Shown: positions 58,410 to 64,000 of the stretch, in pieces
Layout: the number at the start of each line of letters is the position of its first letter
Numbering within the stretch: position 1 is the first letter of the stretch
Assembly: GCF_003412465.1 (NCBI RefSeq)
Contig: NZ_QTJV01000018.1
Location: 1 to 64,000 of the forward strand
DNA length: 64,000 nt
Direction: 5' to 3'
DNA from: Chitinophaga silvisoli
GTDB taxonomy: Bacteria > Bacteroidota > Bacteroidia > Chitinophagales > Chitinophagaceae
The notes under the pieces: model-generated
Seen by the model: the letters and a program-made list of their open reading frames with translations, nothing else
The model's database searches: none
Told to the model about the DNA's origin: nothing
Program-made: the position numbers and the translations under genes

Positions 58410-59408
58410 ATGAGCAGTACAGAAAAAGTAGCGGCCCTGGTACGTTTAGGTCAATACCTGACAAGCGATGATCCGGCGCTGGAAACAGTTAAGGAAAGGG
58501 CTTTTCAGGCGAATGGATGGTTTACTCCGGAATTTATTAACCTGGCTCTTCGCCAGATTGCTGACAATTTCCTGGATGCCGCCCGCCTCAACAGCTGGAT
58601 CAATGCCTACCCGGAATTGAACAATGGCAAACCTGCCCGGACAGTGGGCATTGTTACCGCAGGTAACATTCCCCTCGTTGGCTTTCATGACTGGCTCTGC
58701 GGTTTCGTGAGCGGCCATCATGTTCGCCTCAAACTGTCATCGAAAGATGTGATTCTTATGCAGCATGTGCTGGATAAGATGAAAGAATGGCATCCCGAAT
58801 GGGCTGAGCAGACTACGGTGCAGGATATGCTGAAGAATTGTGATGCCTATATTGCTACAGGCAGTAACAACTCTTCCCGGTATTTCCAGTATTACTTTGC
58901 GCAGTACCCGCACATCATTCGCCGGAACCGGACTTCCGTAGCGATCCTGACCGGGGAAGAGACACCGGCGGAACTGGAAGGCCTGGCTGATGATATCAGC
59001 ATTTACTTTGGGCTGGGTTGCCGCAATGTAACCAAGGTATATGTACCCCAGGGCTATGATTTTGCGCCGCTGCTGGATGCCCTGCGCAAGTATAGTTATC
59101 TTGCCGATCATCATAAGTATAAGAATAATTATGACTACAACCTGGCTTTGATCCTGCTGAACAATAGTCCGTTCATGACAAACGAGAGCGTGTTATTGCA
59201 GGAAGCAGCGCCACTGTTCTCGCCGCTGAGTGTGCTGAACTATGGGTATTATACCGATAAGGAAGCGCTGGCGGCGGAGTTGCAGGCGAATGAAGATCTG
59301 CAATGCCTGGTTGGGAAAGGGTTTACCCCGTTTGGGACGGCACAGCAACCATCGCTGACGGACTATGCGGATGGGGTGGATACCCTGGAGTTCCTCAGTA
59401 AGTTGTAA
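58410..59408 (+). CDS. Acyl-CoA reductase, LuxC-like
   Basis: A 332-residue protein of the LuxC/acyl-CoA reductase group (aldehyde-dehydrogenase fold), as annotated in many Bacteroidota. Visible pieces are RTVGIVTAGNIPLVGFHDWLCGFVSGHHVRLKLSSKD (nucleotide-binding region), CDAYIATGSNNSSRYFQYYFA, and YFGLGCRNVTKVYVP, whose Cys could be the catalytic thiol. It probably reduces activated acyl groups to aldehydes with NADPH; the role in this organism is unknown. A degenerate repeat of its last codons follows the stop. Confidence 0.87.
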   Translation: MSSTEKVAALVRLGQYLTSDDPALETVKERAFQANGWFTPEFINLALRQIADNFLDAARLNSWINAYPELNNGKPARTVGIVTAGNIPLVGFHDWLCGFVSGHHVRLKLSSKDVILMQHVLDKMKEWHPEWAEQTTVQDMLKNCDAYIATGSNNSSRYFQYYFAQYPHIIRRNRTSVAILTGEETPAELEGLADDISIYFGLGCRNVTKVYVPQGYDFAPLLDALRKYSYLADHHKYKNNYDYNLALILLNNSPFMTNESVLLQEAAPLFSPLSVLNYGYYTDKEALAAELQANEDLQCLVGKGFTPFGTAQQPSLTDYADGVDTLEFLSKL

Positions 59409-59535
59409 AATGCATTCGTGATGGGTGATAAGATGAACGAATGATGTGGTAATAGGATCCTGATGGGTTATTCAGATCCATGATCTATTTCATGATGGGT
59501 GATAGGATCCATACCTGAGTAAGTTATAAGAAAGG
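59398..59535 (+). repeat. Degenerate tandem repeat after the reductase stop
   Basis: The CDS tail CAGTAAGTTGTAA (to 59408) recurs as GAGTAAGTTATAA (59517-59529). Between them three copies of TGATGGGTGATAnGATCCAT-like sequence start at 59419, 59461 and 59493. The copies are diverged, so boundaries are approximate. Confidence 0.7.
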
Positions 59536-59561
59536 GGCGGCCGGAAAGGCTGTCCTTTTTT
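59531..59561 (+). terminator. Intrinsic terminator after the LuxC-like gene
   Basis: AAAGGGGCGGCC (59531-59542) pairs with GGCTGTCCTTT (59548-59558) using two G-U pairs and one bulge, followed by a T-run. Confidence 0.7.
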
Positions 59562-59709
59562 ATTTAAAATAACATTTTGTCTGGTTCCATCGTTATTATG
59601 TCAGTACCTCCGTTACTTTGTCACCCATTCCTTTAAGATGACATTAACCTTTCATATAATAATCTGTTAAAGTAATAATAGCACTGGCTGAATGAACCAC
59701 CTGCCCCCT

Positions 59710-59717
59710 TAAATTTG
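59710..59717 (+). promoter_or_regulatory. -7 box (TAAATTTG) of the HtrA gene
   Basis: A perfect TAnnTTTG, 74 nt before the ATG at 59792. The alternative TACTTTCA (59762-59769) would give a ~20-nt leader. Confidence 0.45.
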
Positions 59718-59791
59718 TATCAGAGGCACTAAAATTGTTATATTCCTTATATCAATATTTTTACTTTCAAAAAACCTAAACACAAAAGAAT

Positions 59792-61330
59792 ATGAAATTC
59801 CGGCAAATTGCGGCAACTGTTCTAATCAGCGCGGCCACTGCCTTTGCCAGCGTATTTGTTTACAGCAAATTTCAGCCCCGGCAGGCAGGTCCCTATCAAA
59901 ATGGATCAGACAACATTCCAGTAAACTATACCAGCTACATGCCTGGTACGGAAAACAGAAACATTACACCACCTACTGACTTTTCCCAGGCAGCCAAACT
60001 GGCTGTTCCAGGAGTCGTGCACATTAAGACTAAAATTAATCCCCGCCAGGTATCAAACAACCTGCAAAGAAGAAGAAGTGTGCTCGAAGACCTCTTCGGC
60101 GATGATTTCTTCGGCGATGAATTCCAGGGTGGCGGTGGCGGACGTAAATATTATGTGCCGGGCCAGATGGCTTCCGGCTCCGGTGTACTCATTTCTGACG
60201 ATGGTTATATCGTGACCAACAACCACGTAGTAGATGACGCGGACGAAATTACCGTTACGCTCAACGACTACAAGACTTACAAGGCAAAAGTGATCGGTAC
60301 CGATCCTAATACCGACCTCGCAGTGATAAAAGTAGACGCGAAGAACCTGCCTTACCTCCTGTATGGCAACTCTGATGACGTTGAGATTGGTCAGTGGGTA
60401 CTTGCCATCGGTTATCCATTAAACCTGGAAACCACTGTGACAGCGGGTATCGTGAGTGCGAAGGCCCGTTCTATCGGTATCAATAAACAAGCTAAGAGAA
60501 ATGCTATCGAGTCCTTCATTCAGACGGATGCTGCTGTAAACCAGGGTAACAGTGGTGGTGCACTGATCAATACCGCAGGTGAACTGATTGGTATTAACTC
60601 CGCCATCGCCTCTCCTACCGGTGCATATGCAGGTTACTCCTACGCCATACCGGTGAACCTGGTGAAGAAAGTGGTGAATGATATCATGAAGTATGGTAAC
60701 GTACAGCGTGCTTACCTGGGGATCAGATACCAGGATCCTAACAGCATTCCCGAGGAGAAATGGAAAGATTATGGGGTAAGAAGGGATGTGAATGGTGTGG
60801 TGGTGACTGATGTAGTAGCCAGTGGTGCGGCAGCTGATGCAGGCATTCAGAAAGGAGACGTGATCACAGGTATCAACGGTATCAATACACCCTCTATTCC
60901 ACAGATGACTGAGCAGATTGCCAGGTATAAACCAGGTGATAAGATCAGTATCAGCTACCTCCGTAATGATAAAGCACGTACGGCCAATGCAGTGCTGAAG
61001 AACATAGATGGTAATACCAATATAGTAAAAGCAACCGTGATCGATGCGCTGGGCGCGGATCTGGTGACACTGGAAAAAGGTGATGCAGCGAAGATCGGTA
61101 TACGTGGCGGTATCTATGTAGACAACATCAGCAGTGGTATACTGAAGAAACAAACGAACATGAAGCCTTCTTTTATTATTATGAAAGCAGGTGATCAGGC
61201 GGTAACTTCAGTAGAACAACTGAGAAGCATTCTTGAAAAACAGAAGAAGGTGCAGTTGGAAGGTGTATATCCTGAGCTGAATGGTGTGTACTATTACAAT
61301 ATTGATTTGACGAATGGTACTGATTTTTAA
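59792..61330 (+). CDS. HtrA/DegP (Do)-family periplasmic serine protease
   Basis: A 512-residue envelope quality-control protease. A signal or anchor segment lies at 1-24. The trypsin-like domain has catalytic His145 (TNNHVVDD), Asp175 (TDLAVIKV) and Ser254 (GNSGGAL). A Gly-rich loop with LFGDDFFGDEFQGGGGG (about 101-117) is the LA-loop region. PDZ1 follows at ~310-400 (DVVASGAAADAGIQKGDVITGINGI) and a divergent PDZ2 at ~410-510. It degrades or chaperones misfolded periplasmic proteins. Monocistronic, with its own terminator. The adjacent LytTR pair is convergent. Confidence 0.95.
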   Translation: MKFRQIAATVLISAATAFASVFVYSKFQPRQAGPYQNGSDNIPVNYTSYMPGTENRNITPPTDFSQAAKLAVPGVVHIKTKINPRQVSNNLQRRRSVLEDLFGDDFFGDEFQGGGGGRKYYVPGQMASGSGVLISDDGYIVTNNHVVDDADEITVTLNDYKTYKAKVIGTDPNTDLAVIKVDAKNLPYLLYGNSDDVEIGQWVLAIGYPLNLETTVTAGIVSAKARSIGINKQAKRNAIESFIQTDAAVNQGNSGGALINTAGELIGINSAIASPTGAYAGYSYAIPVNLVKKVVNDIMKYGNVQRAYLGIRYQDPNSIPEEKWKDYGVRRDVNGVVVTDVVASGAAADAGIQKGDVITGINGINTPSIPQMTEQIARYKPGDKISISYLRNDKARTANAVLKNIDGNTNIVKATVIDALGADLVTLEKGDAAKIGIRGGIYVDNISSGILKKQTNMKPSFIIMKAGDQAVTSVEQLRSILEKQKKVQLEGVYPELNGVYYYNIDLTNGTDF

Positions 61331-61371
61331 TGAGCGTTTTTCATATAGGTTTATAAGTTAAGGAAAAGAAG

Positions 61372-61399
61372 AGCCCTGGTTGAGAGACCGGGGCTTTAT
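61372..61399 (+). terminator. Intrinsic terminator after the HtrA gene
   Basis: AGCCCTGGT (61372-61380) pairs with ACCGGGGCT (61387-61395) with one G-U, followed by TTATTATTT. Confidence 0.75.
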
Positions 61400-61418
61400 T
61401 ATTTATTCTTTTAAAACA

Positions 61419-61447
61419 AAAATGCCCGGCTATTCGCCGGGCATTTT
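61419..61447 (-). terminator. Intrinsic terminator of the LytTR two-component operon
   Basis: A perfect 12-bp stem AAAATGCCCGGC (61419-61430) / GCCGGGCATTTT (61436-61447), 5-nt loop. The left arm supplies the T-run on the minus strand. It lies 4 bp after the response-regulator stop. Confidence 0.88.
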
Positions 61448-61450
61448 CTA

Positions 61451-62212
61451 TTATAAGTTTATGACTCCTTTTAATTGTGCGAAGAACTCATCTTTCTTCC
61501 TGGAGCTGATTGGTATATTCTTCTGATCACTCATGACGACTGCCGTTCCCAATCCTTTTATAATCTTTACAATGTGATGGATATTAATCAGGAATGACTT
61601 GTGCACCCTGTAAAACCCTTTATCACTCAGCATCTCCTCATACTCTTTCAGTGACTTGGAGATCAGGTGCGAGACATTATTGATCAACTGAATCTTCGTA
61701 TAACTATCAAACGCCTCACAATAAATGATATCTTTCAGGTCTATCACGTTATACCCATCATTCACCGGGATCACAATTTTAGAGAAGGCGTTGTCATTGT
61801 TCTTTACATAGTCTTTCAGGATAGATGCCAGTTCATTCAGTCTTCCCTTCTTGCTCTTCTTCACTTTTTCCAATGCGTCTTCTACCTCACTCACCTTGAT
61901 AGGCTTGAGCAGATAGTCTAATGCGGCAAACTTGATTGCCTGTAAAGCATATTCCTGAAACGCAGTGATGAAGATGACTTCGAAGTTCAGCACAGGGAAC
62001 ATTTCCAATAACTGGAATCCATTATGTGGCGGCATTTCAATATCCAGAAACAATACATCGATCTGGGTATTTTTGAGCATTTCCGCCGCGTCATGAATGT
62101 TCTGCGCCTCCCCGACTACCGTAACATCCTTACAGTAATTTTCAAGAATATTTCGCAAAATATGGATGTTGCGGACTTCATCGTCTACGATCGCAGCTTT
62201 TATATTACTCAT
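61451..62212 (-). CDS. LytTR-family response regulator
   Basis: A 253-residue regulator: receiver domain ~1-120 with acidic pair Asp10/Asp11 and phospho-acceptor Asp57 (DVLFLDIEMPPHNGF), and a LytTR DNA-binding domain ~150-250 (IIYCEAFDSYTKIQLINNVSHLISKSLKEYEEML...GFYRVHKSFLINIHHI). LytTR regulators bind direct repeats through beta-strands. The start overlaps the kinase stop by ATGA, so the two are translated together. Targets are unknown. Confidence 0.95.
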   Translation of the reverse strand: MSNIKAAIVDDEVRNIHILRNILENYCKDVTVVGEAQNIHDAAEMLKNTQIDVLFLDIEMPPHNGFQLLEMFPVLNFEVIFITAFQEYALQAIKFAALDYLLKPIKVSEVEDALEKVKKSKKGRLNELASILKDYVKNNDNAFSKIVIPVNDGYNVIDLKDIIYCEAFDSYTKIQLINNVSHLISKSLKEYEEMLSDKGFYRVHKSFLINIHHIVKIIKGLGTAVVMSDQKNIPISSRKKDEFFAQLKGVINL

Positions 62213-64000
62213 AACATCTTAACAATGGGAATCAGAATTTCAACGAGCGTACCCTCTTTATTGCCGAAACCTGACTTAAATTTATCAATAATTTCTAACT
62301 TTCCAACATTTCCATTAAAAGATTTTATAATCTGCAACCGCTCCCGGATCACGCTCAGCGCTGTAGATTCGTGCTTTACGAGGCGTCCGCTCTTCAATTC
62401 ATTGGCCCTGTCCCAACCAATTCCATCATCATCTACGGAGCAGTATAACATGTCTCCCTTCAGCATCAGTTTCACCTCCAGGTGCCCGCTGCCGTTCTTT
62501 GGAGCCAGGCCATGCTTGATCGCGTTCTCCACGATCGGCTGGATAATCATAGGGGGTATGTAGATCGTATAATCCTTCAATGCATCCTGCAACGCAAAGT
62601 TGTAGGTAAATACATTTGCAAATCTAATCTTCTCCAACTCAATATAACGGGTAAGGAAGGCAATTTCTTCGTCAAGGGAGATATAAGACTTCCTGGAATT
62701 ATTGAGCATCTGCCGCATCAGGGTGGCAAAATCCGCGAGGAAATTGAGCGCCTGCTTTTCTTCTTTCTCCATGATCAGGTGCTGTACGCTGTTCAGGGAG
62801 TTGAATATAAAGTGTGGATTCATCTGGTTGGTCAGGGCTTTGGCTTCCAGTTCAGCGATTCTCCTGTTGTATTCTGTTTTCCGTTTCTCCCCGTCTTTGA
62901 ACCGCAGGAAGATATAACGGAGTATAAACGCCACCAGCAACAATGCCAGCAATATCACGATTCCCCTTGCCCACCATTCCTGGTACCAGCGCGGTAGTAT
63001 GGTCACCGTAATGGCTACCGGCTGGCTCCATTCACTCTTATACTTCCTGGCCCTGATCTGCAATTCGTAAGTATCCGGCTGCAGGTCTGGGAAAGGTACG
63101 ATATTGGACATGGTCGTGATCCATCCACTGCTTGTATCGCTGGAAAAATTGTATTGATACTCTACCAGATCGGGCAAATCATAGGCAATTGCCCCAAATT
63201 CCACTTCGAATGAAGCTTTGCGCTGGTACAATAGGGTAATCTTTTTAGCGGGCAGGAAGGTACTGTCGCCGTACCTGATATGACTTAAGTATACCGGAGG
63301 TGGCACGGTATCTACGGGCATATTCTTGTCGTTGAAATAACTGAGGCCGTTGGATGTAGCGATGTACAAGACCCCGTGCTGGTAATAGACTCCCCGGGTA
63401 TCGTCGCTCATCAGGCCATCATTGCTGGTGATGTTCCTGATCAGGGTCTGGGTATGTACGTCAATGACAGATACTCCCTTGTTGGTCGATACATACAATC
63501 TGCCTACGCCATCATAATATAGTTGCTGGCAGATGTCGCTCACCAGCTTATCTGCCGAGCCAATATGCTTTACTACCCGGTTGTTTTTCAGCACATACAG
63601 GCCCTGGTCAGCCGTACCGATCCAGAGGTAGCCATCTATATACTTCAGGTCTTTGACAGGTTGGTGCAGTTCCACCTCTGTACCCGGAATCACCACTTTG
63701 GCAGATCCGTCTTTGCCATAGAACAAGCCGGAACCTGTACCCACATAATAAGAGGAGTCACTGACGCTGGCGACAGAAGTAATCTGCACATCGGGTACCT
63801 CTACTGAATAGTTCTCACCTATCACCTGGTCTTTGGACACTGCCCTGATGCTTCCATCGGGTCCTACGTCCATGTCCTTCATATTCTTGATAGGCCGGAG
63901 TACAGACACCCGCTGCTGCAGGGTGTTGAAGGTAAAGAGTCCATTGTCTGCACCGATCAGGATTTCATTGTCCTTATAAGGTAAAATGCTGAGGATACTG
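62209..64000 (-). CDS. LytS-like sensor histidine kinase with beta-propeller sensor (5' end outside window)
   Basis: The visible part is at least 597 residues, and the frame stays open to the window edge (upstream residues read ILPYKDNEILIGADNGLF), so the true start lies beyond 64000. The N-terminal part has two-component-propeller repeats (YIDGYLWIGTADQGLYVLKNNRVV and GVYYQHGVLYIATSNGLSYF). A Y_Y_Y domain follows (LVEYQYNFSSDTSSGWI), then one membrane helix, then a His_kinase domain (MNPHFIFNSLNSVQHLI with the phospho-His) and an ATPase domain (VENAIKHGLAPKNGSGH). It resembles the sensor half of Bacteroidota polysaccharide-response systems, but without AraC fusion. Confidence 0.92.
   Translation of the reverse strand, partial: SILSILPYKDNEILIGADNGLFTFNTLQQRVSVLRPIKNMKDMDVGPDGSIRAVSKDQVIGENYSVEVPDVQITSVASVSDSSYYVGTGSGLFYGKDGSAKVVIPGTEVELHQPVKDLKYIDGYLWIGTADQGLYVLKNNRVVKHIGSADKLVSDICQQLYYDGVGRLYVSTNKGVSVIDVHTQTLIRNITSNDGLMSDDTRGVYYQHGVLYIATSNGLSYFNDKNMPVDTVPPPVYLSHIRYGDSTFLPAKKITLLYQRKASFEVEFGAIAYDLPDLVEYQYNFSSDTSSGWITTMSNIVPFPDLQPDTYELQIRARKYKSEWSQPVAITVTILPRWYQEWWARGIVILLALLLVAFILRYIFLRFKDGEKRKTEYNRRIAELEAKALTNQMNPHFIFNSLNSVQHLIMEKEEKQALNFLADFATLMRQMLNNSRKSYISLDEEIAFLTRYIELEKIRFANVFTYNFALQDALKDYTIYIPPMIIQPIVENAIKHGLAPKNGSGHLEVKLMLKGDMLYCSVDDDGIGWDRANELKSGRLVKHESTALSVIRERLQIIKSFNGNVGKLEIIDKFKSGFGNKEGTLVEILIPIVKML

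Larger units (their letters stand above)
59409..59791. other. 383-bp intergenic region: repeats, terminator, htrA promoter
   Basis: There is no gene. Post-stop repeats fill 59409-59530, a terminator lies at 59531-59561, and 150 bp of AT-rich DNA lead to the -7 box at 59710 and a second possible box TACTTTCA at 59762. Confidence 0.6.

Overview
The window looks like a chromosomal segment of a Bacteroidota member, most like a Chitinophaga-type soil bacterium (family Chitinophagaceae). This is inferred from three TonB-dependent outer-membrane receptors, many Bacteroidota-type -7 promoter boxes (TAnnTTTG), few Shine-Dalgarno sequences, LytTR- and HisKA_3-type two-component pairs, and the gene order miaB / sigma-54 activator / lptE / secG. 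I see no phage, insertion sequence, CRISPR or plasmid module. Two tRNA genes (His-GTG and Gly-CCC) lie in the first 10 kb.

Layout. 1-5.5 kb: tRNA-His, a TonB-type receptor, pcm, a phosphohexomutase. 5.5-9.6 kb: a PyrR-like phosphoribosyltransferase, a membrane Fe-S / CCG-domain pair, two small conserved proteins. 9.8-13.9 kb: tRNA-Gly, a membrane protein, an AraC-MFS pair, a glycosyltransferase-like protein. 14-21 kb: lipoproteins, GH24 lysozyme, GNAT and DUF885 genes, a cupin-AraC regulator. 20.4-28.8 kb: a NarL-type two-component pair followed by an envelope block (miaB, sigma-54 activator, LptE, a repeat protein, SecG, MltG, YihY). 29-38 kb: thioredoxin-like protein, M14 peptidase, TonB receptor, gamma-glutamyltransferase. 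37.8-45.2 kb: lipoprotein, AONS-like PLP enzyme, TraB/GumN protein, TamB. 45.3-50.2 kb: RibBA and a 1060-residue Oar-like receptor. 50.2-55.5 kb: esterase, ATP-grasp, GCS2 ligase, class-I amidotransferase and a second ATP-grasp-like protein, a candidate peptide or amide biosynthesis locus. 55.6-64 kb: rhodanese, PASTA protein, Ddl, ferredoxin, LuxC-like reductase, HtrA protease, and a LytTR two-component pair whose kinase runs off the right edge.

How genes work together. Cell-envelope construction dominates: lipopolysaccharide transport (LptE), secretion (SecG), peptidoglycan (MltG, Ddl, PASTA protein, lysozyme), outer-membrane assembly (TamB) and quality control (HtrA). A peptide-handling theme (M14 peptidase, GGT, DUF885, a TonB receptor) sits at 17-37 kb.

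The most unusual signals are non-coding. (1) A ~97-bp element with 13-bp terminal inverted repeats and two internal hairpins occurs twice, 7 kb apart, with changes in the stems that keep pairing. (2) At least six genes are followed immediately by degenerate tandem repeats that include their own stop codon or last codons, and two more repeat arrays lie between genes. (3) Several promoter -7 boxes end only 4-7 nt before the ATG, implying leaderless or nearly leaderless mRNAs. (4) The TamB gene has no ATG, GTG or TTG before its membrane anchor and seems to start at CTG. (5) tRNA-Gly(CCC) has C55 in place of U55 and a mismatch in the anticodon stem.
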